DNA of 64,000 nt, taken from NCBI GenBank assembly GCA_003134815.1, contig PLCO01000009.1, positions 189,010 to 253,009 of the forward strand, given 5' to 3'. Origin of the DNA: Acidobacteriaceae bacterium. GTDB taxonomy: Bacteria; Acidobacteriota; Terriglobia; Terriglobales; Acidobacteriaceae. Below, piece by piece: positions 40,496-49,416 of the stretch; position 1 is the stretch's first letter, and the number at the start of each line of letters is the position of its first letter. Position numbers and translations under genes: made by a program. Below the pieces are notes generated by a model that searched no databases, was not told the DNA's origin, and saw nothing but the letters and a program-made list of their open reading frames with translations.

Positions 40496-41686
40496 CTACA
40501 CCGCGACGGTGAAGCTTTCCTCAGTGCGAGTGACGGAGCGGTAGAGCGTGTCGCGCTCGACGGGGACGCGGCCGGCCTCGGTGATGAGGCGGCAAAGCTC
40601 TTTACGCGTCATGCCCTGCGGAGTGGTGGCACCGGCGTCGTGGTAGATTTTCTCCTCGATCACAGTTCCGTCGAGGTCGTCAGCGCCGAAGCGCAGCGCG
40701 ATCTGCGCGATCTTGGGCGTCATCATCTGCCAGTAAGCCTTGATGTGCGGGAAGTTGTCGAGGAGCAGGCGGCTGACGGCGATCTGGCGAATGTCGGTGA
40801 GGCCGGTTGTTACCGGGAGGTGGTCGAGCGGTGTGTTCTCGGGATGAAAGGCGAGCGGGATGAAGGTCTGGAAGCCGCCGGTTTCGTCCTGGAGGGCGCG
40901 CAGCTTGAGGAGATGATCGACGCGGTCGGCGTCATTCTCGATGTGGCCGTAGAGCATGGTTGCGTTCGACTTGAATCCAAGATTGTGCGCTTTGCGCGCT
41001 GTCTGAAGCCACTCTTCGCCGTCGATTTTGTGGTCGCAGATGATGGAGCGCACGCGGGCGGCAAAGATTTCCGCGCCGCCGCCGGGCATGGAGTCGACGC
41101 CGGCATCGCGCAGCTTGAGCAATGTTTCTTCGACGGTTAGCTTGGCGCGGCGAGCGAGGAAAGCGATCTCCACCATGGTGAATGCCTTGATGTGGACTTT
41201 GGGAAAGCGCTCTTTGAGACCGCGGATGAGTTCGAGGAAGAATTCGAGCGGCAGGTCGGGGTGGAGTCCGCCGACGATGTGAAACTCCGTGACTGCTTCT
41301 GAGTAGCCCGACGCGGCTGTTTCCCAGGCTTCGCTGAGGGCCATGGTGTAGCCGGCGGGGTCGCCCTTCTTGCGGCCGAAGGCGCAGAGCTTGCAGGCGG
41401 CCACGCAGACGTTGGTGGGGTTGATGTGGCGATTGACGTTGAAGTAGGTGAGGTCGCCGTGCAGCCGCTCGCGGACATGGTTGGCCAGCCAGCCCACTGC
41501 CAGCACGTCATGTGAGGCGTAGAGGGCGAGGCCGTCGTTGGCGCTAAGGCGATGCTGGGCCATGACCTTGGCGGCAATGGGCTCCAGATGCGGGTCGTAG
41601 GTTCGAAAGGCGTGGGCCGGAATGGCTGCCGGAATTGCGGATTGATCGCGGGTTTTCAGCGACATTTTCGGCGTGAGGGCGGCCAT
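40496..41686 (-). CDS. mqnE: aminofutalosine synthase MqnE (radical SAM)
   Basis: FNVNRHINPTNVCVAACKLCAFGRKKGDPAGYTM, EFHIVGGLHPDLPLEFFLELI, DSMPGGGAEIFAARVR. Confidence 0.92.
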   Translation of the reverse strand: MAALTPKMSLKTRDQSAIPAAIPAHAFRTYDPHLEPIAAKVMAQHRLSANDGLALYASHDVLAVGWLANHVRERLHGDLTYFNVNRHINPTNVCVAACKLCAFGRKKGDPAGYTMALSEAWETAASGYSEAVTEFHIVGGLHPDLPLEFFLELIRGLKERFPKVHIKAFTMVEIAFLARRAKLTVEETLLKLRDAGVDSMPGGGAEIFAARVRSIICDHKIDGEEWLQTARKAHNLGFKSNATMLYGHIENDADRVDHLLKLRALQDETGGFQTFIPLAFHPENTPLDHLPVTTGLTDIRQIAVSRLLLDNFPHIKAYWQMMTPKIAQIALRFGADDLDGTVIEEKIYHDAGATTPQGMTRKELCRLITEAGRVPVERDTLYRSVTRTEESFTVAV

Positions 41687-41817
41687 GTATTGATGATACC
41701 GAAGTCCGAGTGAGTTGGCTCGCGGAGGTTCAGGCGGCTTTGGTTACAGGACGCGGCGAGGTCCGAAAACCCCTCAATTTGGCAATAAAAACCTCGATTT
41801 TGGTCGTATTCGGGCCA

Positions 41818-42050
41818 TTTTTTCGCATTTTTTCGACGCGATTTTCTGAAATACCTGTTGATTGTAAAAGAGTTAACTGCATTTTGCACCAAATTTGGGA
41901 TAGCAAAATTTGTTTTTGCGAGTTTGGCCCCCCACCTGAGGCCTAAGATTGGAGACCCGCAGGCGGGCGAAGTGGGGTAGTTTTTGGGGTGGAATCGGGC
42001 CGTTTTGCGTGTGAAATCTCTCGAAAAATCGCAAAAAATCGCAAAAAACG
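41818..42050. other. AT-rich spacer with 10-bp-phased T- and A-tracts (candidate curved DNA)
   Basis: T6 at 41818 and 41828; A5/A6/A6 at 42024, 42033, 42043. Confidence 0.65.
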
Positions 42051-42484
42051 AGACGAGTTTTGAGCCATTTGTGCTGATTCTAAAGATAGTTATAGACAAA
42101 AACCACATTTGGAAGTGTATAAAATCACTGCTTGGCCATTTTCGGCCTCAAGCGAGCAGCCGGCAGGAGCGGATGCGAGGGAGTTCGCGGGGTTCCATGA
42201 CCAAACGAATTCCGAATCGAGCTTCGGCGAACGGGAGATGCGGGTACGTGCCGGGGTGTGTCTTGAGGTGATGCTCATGGTTCGATGATGCGCCAAATGC
42301 GGGAAATAATCGGCAAACTTGGCAGAAGGAAATTTGTGAGTGTTTTCAGTGAATTGCGATGCGGTGAGGCAAATCGGCACTTGACGGCCGGAGCGAGAAG
42401 GGCGCAGGGCGTTCTATAGGATCCTTTTCAGGGCTCCGATCATGAAGTTACCTGGGGCTCGCCGCCGAGCGAGCCGTGAAGAAA

Positions 42485-43414
42485 TCACACTTTAGAATCC
42501 GGCGCCAGCAGGATGATCTTGCCGATGCCGCCTTTCTCGCCCAACAGATGTGCTTCAGCCGCATCCTGCAACGCCATGCGGCGGCCGATGGGCAGAACGA
42601 ACTTGCCATCGCGCACGTCATCGGCGAACTCGCGCACCTTGGATGGATCAGCCCGAGCACCTACACGCGTAGTCTTGACTGTGGGATTCTTGGCCGCCGC
42701 GCCTTCCGGCAACATGGTTGCGTAGCCAAAGGCGCCGCTCGGCTTTACCTTCGCGATTAACTTGGCTGCAACGTCGCCGCCGACGGTGTCCGCAATTGCA
42801 TCCACCAGGCGGAAGCTCGCGATTGCCTCGTCGTCGTCAATTGCCAGGAGTCCGGAGACGCCGAGGGAGCGGGCGGCCTCCAGCTCTTTGCCGCGGACAC
42901 CTGCGATCACCTGCGCGCCGATTTTTTTCGCTGTATGCACGGCCGCGCGCCCAACGCTGCCCAGCGCTCCGGTTATGAGAACGACCTGTCCCTTTTGCAC
43001 ATTTGCCGCAAGACGCACGAGCTGGTCGCCGGTGAGCGAGATCAACGGGATCGCGGCCGCGTCGACGAGGTCAACGCCGTCCGGCAGATGGGTCACGTCA
43101 GAATCGTCCACTGCAACCAACTCGGCGTAGGTCTTGTTGGATAGCGCAAGAACGCGGTCGCCGGCCTTGAAGTGCTTGACGTTTGCGCCCACCTGCCGCA
43201 CGATGCCACTGATATCCCGGCCCAGAATTGCCGGAAACGACAACGGATAATTCTTCTGCACCGCGCCGGAACGCATTTTCCAGTCGATCGGATTAACGCT
43301 GGCGGCGGCTGCGGCGATGAGCACCGTATTTCCGCTGATTTGCGGCGAAGGAACGTTGTCTTCAAATTTCAGATTTTCGGGACCGCCGTACTCATGCAGC
43401 ACCACTGCCTTCAT
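42485..43414 (-). CDS. NADP-dependent zinc-independent MDR oxidoreductase (quinone reductase-like)
   Basis: MKAVVLHEYGGPENLKFEDNVPSPQISGNTVLIAAAAASVNPIDWKMRSG...VLITGALGSVGRAAVHTAKKIGAQVIAG. Confidence 0.93.
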   Translation of the reverse strand: MKAVVLHEYGGPENLKFEDNVPSPQISGNTVLIAAAAASVNPIDWKMRSGAVQKNYPLSFPAILGRDISGIVRQVGANVKHFKAGDRVLALSNKTYAELVAVDDSDVTHLPDGVDLVDAAAIPLISLTGDQLVRLAANVQKGQVVLITGALGSVGRAAVHTAKKIGAQVIAGVRGKELEAARSLGVSGLLAIDDDEAIASFRLVDAIADTVGGDVAAKLIAKVKPSGAFGYATMLPEGAAAKNPTVKTTRVGARADPSKVREFADDVRDGKFVLPIGRRMALQDAAEAHLLGEKGGIGKIILLAPDSKV

Positions 43415-43493
43415 TGCTTGCCTCCCAGAGTTTCAGGCCTGTTCAACTTCATTATCAGATGCAGGGGAAAGGACTCGCGTCTCCGCGGGATAG

Positions 43494-43604
43494 AGCAGAA
43501 TCCGAGTAACAGTGCCCTCTCTGGAACCGTGCAGGGTGGCTTTTTCTTGTTGAAAAAGCCACTCAGGCGAGATGCATCCGGGGTGCATCTACTCGGATTC
43601 TGCT
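43494..43604. other. three-way-junction-like structured intergenic element
   Basis: Perfect 15-bp outer stem AGCAGAATCCGAGTA/TACTCGGATTCTGCT enclosing two perfect-core hairpins. Confidence 0.75.
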
Positions 43605-43717
43605 GTAACTTCAGTGTTGGTCGTCACTCGGGCAGGGCTCAGTTTTTCGGTGCTTCCGCTGCCCGGCTGCCCCGCAAGGCAGCCGGACCAAATAACCAGA
43701 CCAGCAGCACAGCCGGG

Positions 43718-45007
43718 CTAGGCAGCCCTGAGATCCGCAGCCCTGACTCGAAACCGCTTCATCGAGATCGCCAATGTCCGTTCAATCTTGCGCAGGTCCC
43801 CGCGCTCAGCCGGAATCGCAAACGTCGATGCCACACCTTTGGCGGAAGCTCGACCAGTGCGCCCCACGCGGTGAACGAAATCTTCCGCCTGCTTGGGCAT
43901 GTCAAAGTTGATGACGTGCGCCACATTGGCAACGTCGATGCCACGCGCCGCCACATCGGTGGCGACCAGCACACGGTGACGGCCTTCGGAAAAGCTCTTG
44001 AGCGCCTGATTGCGCTGCGCCTGGGAACGGTCCCCATGAATCTGCGTTGCCGACCAGCCTGAACTGCTGAGGCGGCGCGCAACGCGATCGGCGCCACGCT
44101 TGGTGCGCACAAACACGAGGAAGCTGCCCTGCTCGGCGTCGAGCAGGTGTTCGAGGAGTTCCTGTTTCTTGTCGTGATCGACTTCAAAGGTGCGCAGCTC
44201 GACGTTTTCGGCCGGCTTGAGCACGGAGCCGATTTCGATCCGCACAGGGTTCTTGAGATAATTGCGCGCCACATCCCTGACCGCGCCTTCGAGCGTGGCA
44301 GAGTAGCAGAGCGTCTGCCGTACCTTGGGCAACACGCCCGCAATGCGCGCAATCGCCGGCTGAAAGCCCATATCGAGCATGCGATCAACTTCGTCCAGCA
44401 CCAGGATTTTGACCTGGTCGAGCCGCACCAACTTGCGCTTGAGAAAGTCTTCCAAACGCCCCGGAGTGGCCACGATCAGGCGCGCTCCGCGACGGATCGC
44501 GTCCAGTTGCGTGTGCTCGGACAATCCGCCGACGACGACAGCTGCGGTCGGTCCGTTGCTTGAGCGCAGCACGCGAAACGCGGCTTCCACCTGCATGGCC
44601 AGCTCGCGCGTGGGCAGCAGGATGAGCGCCTGCGCGCCGCGGCCTTCGGTCTTCCGCAGCATTTCCATGATCGGTATGAGGAAGCTGAGGGTCTTGCCGG
44701 TCCCCGTCTGCGCGGTGGCGAGCACGTCGCGACCTTCGAGAGCCGGCGGAATTGCCGCCGCCTGCACCGGCGTGGGAACTTCAAACTTGTTGGCATTGAG
44801 CCGCGCCATAAGCGCAACCGAAAGTGAAAACTGTGAGAATTGAGTCGTCAAAATATATGTCTTTTCCTGCGGTCCCGGAGCCCTTGTTTCCCGAGGGCCT
44901 GCAAGCGGAACCTGACTGGAGGCACGCGCAGATACACCCGCACACGCCTGCACTAAATTATGCGTAAGAGAGAACCAATTTCGTCCCTGAGACTGGCTGA
45001 CATGCAC
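43718..45007 (-). CDS. DEAD-box RNA helicase (RhlE-like)
   Basis: FEVPTPVQAAAIP, ATAQTGTGKTLSFLIP, VLDEVDRMLD, SATLEG, DVAARGIDV, HRVGRTGRA; start uncertain (between 44854 and 45007). Confidence 0.94.
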   Translation of the reverse strand: MHVSQSQGRNWFSLTHNLVQACAGVSARASSQVPLAGPRETRAPGPQEKTYILTTQFSQFSLSVALMARLNANKFEVPTPVQAAAIPPALEGRDVLATAQTGTGKTLSFLIPIMEMLRKTEGRGAQALILLPTRELAMQVEAAFRVLRSSNGPTAAVVVGGLSEHTQLDAIRRGARLIVATPGRLEDFLKRKLVRLDQVKILVLDEVDRMLDMGFQPAIARIAGVLPKVRQTLCYSATLEGAVRDVARNYLKNPVRIEIGSVLKPAENVELRTFEVDHDKKQELLEHLLDAEQGSFLVFVRTKRGADRVARRLSSSGWSATQIHGDRSQAQRNQALKSFSEGRHRVLVATDVAARGIDVANVAHVINFDMPKQAEDFVHRVGRTGRASAKGVASTFAIPAERGDLRKIERTLAISMKRFRVRAADLRAA

Positions 45008-45556
45008 GTTTGGTGCTTGCCGACCCGGAGCTGACCCACGCTGCTATTTTTCGCCTGCCGGCTCACTGCCGAGAGGCTACCCACTCCAAAATCGACTCCA
45101 CAATCGACTGGGGCATCGCGCCTGTACTCTCAGATTCCGAGAGAAAGAATGTTCGAGCTAGTTGAGACTCGAGCGCTGAGCCTGTTCGCCAACCGTCACA
45201 CGGTTCCGAACTGTAGTCGCCGGGAAGGAGACCGATGGGTACACGCTGTAGGGGCTTGGGGGAAATCTGTGCCAGGTTGACCGGCCCTGCTACTGTTCGC
45301 AAACTGGGCCAAATCGTTACTCGCGTCCAAATCACTGAGCGTAAATCCAGTATACCGCAGATTGTGGAAATCGTCGCCAATGCGGCGAGTTACACGTCGG
45401 TGAAGGCTGCAGCCCTCCAAGCTGGAAACGGATTGAGCAAGGGGAGTGGCCCTGGGGACCGGCGGGCTACTTGACCAGATCGGCGCGGTGGATGCGCTCG
45501 ATAGGTTTGTTAGGCGGTTCTCCAGTTTGGGCGTGGCATCTCAGGCCACGTGCAAT

Positions 45557-45584
45557 GTGGCTTTTTCTTAAGGGAAAAAGCCAC
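45557..45584 (-). terminator. hairpin abutting GT2 stop codon, same core as hairpin in 43536-43562
   Basis: GTGGCTTTTTC-ttaagg-GAAAAAGCCAC. Confidence 0.65.
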
Positions 45585-46349
45585 TTAGTTGTCGAGGCTT
45601 CGCTTTACCGCAACTGGAGTACCGCTGTAGCGGCCGAGGAGCGCGTTCCAGCGGACGATGGCGATGTCCTGCAGCATGCGGAGGCCGTCTTTGAGGTAGC
45701 TGATGCGGGTGCGCTCATCGTGGGCCCAGCTTACGGGCACTTCGTCCACGCGGAATCCGCGCTTGCGAGCGATGAAGAGAATCTCGGGATCGAAGCCCCA
45801 GCGATCGATTGTCTGGAGCTGGAAGACGGTTTGGGCGGCGGCGCGAGTGAAGGCCTTGAATCCGCATTGCGTGTCAGCGTAAGGCAGGCCCATGACGGCG
45901 CGCGTGACTCCGTTGAAGCAACGGCCAAAGAACTGGCGGTAGAGCGGCTGGCGGATGGTTTGGCGCGTGCGCTCAAGCCAGCGCGAGCCGATGGCAATGT
46001 CGGCGCCGTCGGCGATGGCGGCAAGGAGGCCGTCGGCTTCTTCAATGGGGGCGGAGAGATCGGCGTCGGTGAACATGACCACTTCGCCGAAGGAGTGGAG
46101 CAGGCCGTTGCGGACGCTATAGCCCTTGCCGCGATTGCCGGGATTCTGGAGCATGCGTACCTCAGGGGCGTTAGCGGCGAAGGCGCGAACCAGATCGGCG
46201 GTCTGGTCGCGCGAGCCGTCGTCGACGACAACGACTTCGGCGTTCCAGCCGCGGTGGCGAATGCAGGCCACGACCGCCTCAAGCGCGCCCACGATGCGCG
46301 CGGCCTCGTTATAGGCGGGTATGACGATGCTGTATTGCGGGTAGGCCAT
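45585..46349 (-). CDS. GT2 dolichyl-phosphate glucosyltransferase-like
   Basis: YSIVIPAYNEAARIVGALEAVVACIRHRGWNAEVVVVDDGSRDQT...VMFTDADLSAPIEEADGL. Confidence 0.92.
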   Translation of the reverse strand: MAYPQYSIVIPAYNEAARIVGALEAVVACIRHRGWNAEVVVVDDGSRDQTADLVRAFAANAPEVRMLQNPGNRGKGYSVRNGLLHSFGEVVMFTDADLSAPIEEADGLLAAIADGADIAIGSRWLERTRQTIRQPLYRQFFGRCFNGVTRAVMGLPYADTQCGFKAFTRAAAQTVFQLQTIDRWGFDPEILFIARKRGFRVDEVPVSWAHDERTRISYLKDGLRMLQDIAIVRWNALLGRYSGTPVAVKRSLDN

Positions 46350-46377
46350 GCAGTGTTGGAAGTCCAACGATCAATTT

Positions 46378-46413
46378 ATCGTATGGGGTATCGCATGGGG
46401 TATCGTATGCAGT
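46378..46413. repeat. 12-bp x3 tandem array upstream of GT2 start
   Basis: atcgtatggggt|atcgcatggggt|atcgtatgcagt. Confidence 0.88.
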
Positions 46414-46614
46414 CGGCGGACCGTGAATCTGGGCCTTGGAGAGGAGGGTTTGACCCTGCCGGAAAGGGCCAAGGGAGACGGTAAGGCCTGGGATGGCGAG
46501 AACCTGCCATGGGGCAAATTGCTGATGCGCAAAGGATAATTTGCAAAAGGGGCTTGCATTTTCGTGCTTTCCTCGGCACAATCCGTTTATGCTGGTTGCG
46601 GAGGTTTGTTGGCG

Positions 46615-46905
46615 ATGACAAAGGCGGACTTGGTGGAGAAGGTGACCAACCTGGGCGATTTGACCCGGCGCGACGGCGAAGTGATTGTTGAAACCATCTT
46701 CGGATCCGTGATTGGCGCCTTGCAGAGCGGAGACAAGATTGAGATTCGCGGCTTCGGCTCGTTTCGCATCCGCCAGCGCAAGCCGCGCATCGGGCGCAAC
46801 CCCAAAACCGGCGCGCGGGTGGACGTTCCCGCCAAGAAGGTTCCCTACTTCAAGCCATCGAAGGAACTGCGCGACCTGGTGAATCCGGGAGAGGCGAAGG
46901 CATAG
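46615..46905 (+). CDS. HU/IHF-family DNA-binding protein
   Basis: MTKADLVEKVTNLGDLTRRDGEVIVETIFGSVIGALQSGDKIEIRGFGSFRIRQRKPRIGRNPKTGARVDVPAKKVPYFKPSKEL. Confidence 0.96.
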   Translation: MTKADLVEKVTNLGDLTRRDGEVIVETIFGSVIGALQSGDKIEIRGFGSFRIRQRKPRIGRNPKTGARVDVPAKKVPYFKPSKELRDLVNPGEAKA

Positions 46906-46947
46906 CGGTCGTAGCGCCAGCTTCAAATTCCAATCCAAATTCCCTTC

Positions 46948-48072
46948 TCATCGAGTGTAGCGCTGTTTGCGCGCCTCGCGAATGCCGATGACTGCCATCA
47001 TGCGTCCGGCGTGGCCGTGCGAGGCGCGATGGGAGAAGAAGAGATCGGTGTGGCATTGCGTACAGCCGCCGACGATTTGAATCGATTGCGGGCTGAGGCC
47101 GGCTGAGAGAAGCTGGCGGCGATTGGCTTCAATGAGATCGACATGAAGGCTGGGTCCGATTGGCGAATGGCCGGGCGCGCGCTGGGTGAGAAAAAGCATG
47201 GGATATTTTTTGCGCACCGGATCAGAGTCGTAGACCTCGCGGAATAGGTCGCGTGCGTATGAGAATTGCGATTCGAATTCCGAGAGAACTTCTTCACCGA
47301 CGGCATAACAGCAGAGGCCGATGCCGGGGCCGATGGCGGCGATGAGGTCCTGCGGGCGGGAGCAGAAGGCGAGCCGCATGCTGCCGACGCCGGATTCGAC
47401 GATACGCCTGACGGTTCCACGCCAGCCGGCGTGAAACGCTGCGACGACGCGCTGTTTTTTGTCGGCGACGAGGACGGGAATGCAATCGGCGGTTTGAATG
47501 GCGAGGAGCAAGCCCGGCTCCGCGGTGATTTGCCCGTCCGCTTTGTGCGGTTGCGCGCGAGAGGCGTCAGATGCTGTGGAGGGGGCGGCGGTGTGGACGA
47601 TGCGGTTGGAATGAAATTGGCGGAGCACGATGAGCGGCGTTGCGGGATTGGACGTGACGGCCTCGACGAGGAGTCGCCGGTTGCGAAGGACGGTTTCGCG
47701 GTCGTCAGCGGAGGTGAGGCCGAGGTTCAGCTCGCCCGGGGCATCTTCAGGACAGTAAGCGCGGCTTAGACCACCCTTGCGAGTTGAGAATCCAGCCCAA
47801 AGCCAGGGAAGGTCCCAGCCGGGTATGGGTAGCCATTCAGCACCATTGGCGGCGCGGAGAGGGACGGGCGCGGGGGTGTGGAGTTCGTCGGGGACATTGC
47901 GCTCGAAACGGGAGTCCCGGTTGGGGCGCGTGTCGCGGACGGGGCGCGCGCCGGTGACAGGCCTGGTTTTCCTACCGTGCTCGCTGCGCGCAAGTCCGGC
48001 TGCGGCCAGGCAGAGGTCGGTTGCCTTGAGAGAGGAAGCGGACGTGGGTTTCTTGCGGGCAGCCGGACTCAT
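46948..48072 (-). CDS. pgeF: YfiH/PgeF-family (polyphenol oxidase) purine-nucleoside/peptidoglycan editing factor
   Basis: QFHSNRIVHT, ADGQITAEPGLLLAIQTADCIPVLVADKKQRVVAAFHAGWRGTVRRIVE, AIGPGIGLCCYAVGEEV. Confidence 0.93.
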   Translation of the reverse strand: MSPAARKKPTSASSLKATDLCLAAAGLARSEHGRKTRPVTGARPVRDTRPNRDSRFERNVPDELHTPAPVPLRAANGAEWLPIPGWDLPWLWAGFSTRKGGLSRAYCPEDAPGELNLGLTSADDRETVLRNRRLLVEAVTSNPATPLIVLRQFHSNRIVHTAAPSTASDASRAQPHKADGQITAEPGLLLAIQTADCIPVLVADKKQRVVAAFHAGWRGTVRRIVESGVGSMRLAFCSRPQDLIAAIGPGIGLCCYAVGEEVLSEFESQFSYARDLFREVYDSDPVRKKYPMLFLTQRAPGHSPIGPSLHVDLIEANRRQLLSAGLSPQSIQIVGGCTQCHTDLFFSHRASHGHAGRMMAVIGIREARKQRYTR

Positions 48073-48080
48073 GCAGGCTT

Positions 48081-48120
48081 GATTTTAGATGGGATTTTTA
48101 GATAGGCGATTTTAGATGGG
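48081..48120. repeat. 13-14-bp x3 tandem array upstream of pgeF start
   Basis: gattttagatggg|atttttagataggc|gattttagatggg. Confidence 0.85.
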
Positions 48121-48187
48121 CCGCGTTCTTCAGGCGGAGCATGGGCTGAGAATGGGCTGAAAATGCTCGGGCGGGGGGAGAGCATGT

Positions 48188-48209
48188 GGGCCTACCTTCC
48201 GGTAGGCCC
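48188..48209. other. perfect 9-bp hairpin with tetraloop
   Basis: GGGCCTACC-ttcc-GGTAGGCCC (GGAA loop on minus strand). Confidence 0.6.
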
Positions 48210-48542
48210 GCTCGAGAGGCAATTTTGGGAGGGAGATCAGGGGGGGGAAATTGGGAAGAGGTTCCGAAGAACCCTCAAGAGAGAAATACAGCCTTGCTTT
48301 GGCGGGACGTTTGGGGAAGCCTCTGCTAATTACATACATAGATGCACTATTTAAGAAAGAGTTGCAAGTCCCAAATTGTGAAGAGAGCCCTGGGGTTGTG
48401 GAAATGAGGGGCGTATTAGCTGCTTGGCACCCTCTTGGGACCAAAATGGGCAATCTTCTTGAAACAACAGGGGTAAATTGGGCACCCCTAAACTGGCACT
48501 CTTAACCTGGGCGCTCTTAGGGGGTGAAGGGGGCGCTGGGTC

Positions 48543-49340
48543 TCATGCTCGGTCTTTTGGCCGCGCGTATTTTTCAACGGCGCGCGTGATGAGGGTGACG
48601 GGCAGGAAGCGGACGAAAAACGCCGTGAGTTTGCCGCTCAGCTTGGGGTGGATGGTGCGCCGGCCGCGCGCGAGCGCGTCGATGGCGATGCGAGCGACCA
48701 CTTCAGCCGGTTGCAGATTGCGGGTGCGGAAGACCCCTGCGCCCGCGACCTCAAAGAATTCACTCTCGGTGGTTCCGGGACAGAGCGCGGAGACTTTGAC
48801 GCCGAATTGCGCGACTTCAGCAGCGACGCCGAGAGAGAAGAAGCGCGCGAATGCTTTTGTGGCCGCATAGGTAGAGAGGTACGGAACCGGCTGAAAGCTG
48901 GCAGTGGAGGAGACGATCAGCATCCAGCCGTGACGGCGCTCGACCATGCGGGGAAGAAAGAGACGCGAGAGGCGGACGACGGCTTCGCAGTTGACGCGCA
49001 CCTGGCTCAATTCCTGCTCGGCGTCATTGGTGACGAAAGCGCCGTACTGGCCGAGGCCGGCGTTGTTGACGAGGATGTCGACGACGAGGCCAGCGCCTTC
49101 GGTCGCGTCGAAGATTTGCTGCGGCGCCGAGGGATCGTTAAGATCGGCGACAACGATGCGCGTCTCGGTTCCTTTGGCAGCGAACTCAGCTGCGAGGGCT
49201 TGAAGGCGATCGAGACGGCGCGCAGTGAGGATGAGCTTTGCGCCGTTCGCAGCGAGCTCACGCGCGAGAGCGGCGCCGATTCCGGCGCTGGCCCCAGTGA
49301 TTAATGCCCACTTGCCGTGAAGGTCCGAGGTTGTCGCCAT
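48543..49340 (-). CDS. short-chain dehydrogenase/reductase
   Basis: MATTSDLHGKWALITGASAGIGAALARELAANGAKLILTARR, NNAGLGQYG, YAATKAF. Confidence 0.94.
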   Translation of the reverse strand: MATTSDLHGKWALITGASAGIGAALARELAANGAKLILTARRLDRLQALAAEFAAKGTETRIVVADLNDPSAPQQIFDATEGAGLVVDILVNNAGLGQYGAFVTNDAEQELSQVRVNCEAVVRLSRLFLPRMVERRHGWMLIVSSTASFQPVPYLSTYAATKAFARFFSLGVAAEVAQFGVKVSALCPGTTESEFFEVAGAGVFRTRNLQPAEVVARIAIDALARGRRTIHPKLSGKLTAFFVRFLPVTLITRAVEKYARPKDRA

Positions 49341-49416
49341 CGTTCGATGATAGAGGATGGGGATTCTGGCAGACGCTGATGGTAGAGGTTGCGACGGGAT
49401 AGACGATGCGCCGGGG

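Noticed and set aside
41656-42108. 150-aa minus-strand ORF in the AT-rich spacer
   Set aside because: Overlaps mqnE 5' end, Phe/Lys/Asn-rich composition simply reflects AT-rich DNA, no recognisable domain or RBS.
45063-45380. 105-aa minus-strand ORF between helicase and GT2
   Set aside because: No domain or signal; two aatcgact copies nearby not enough to support a gene.
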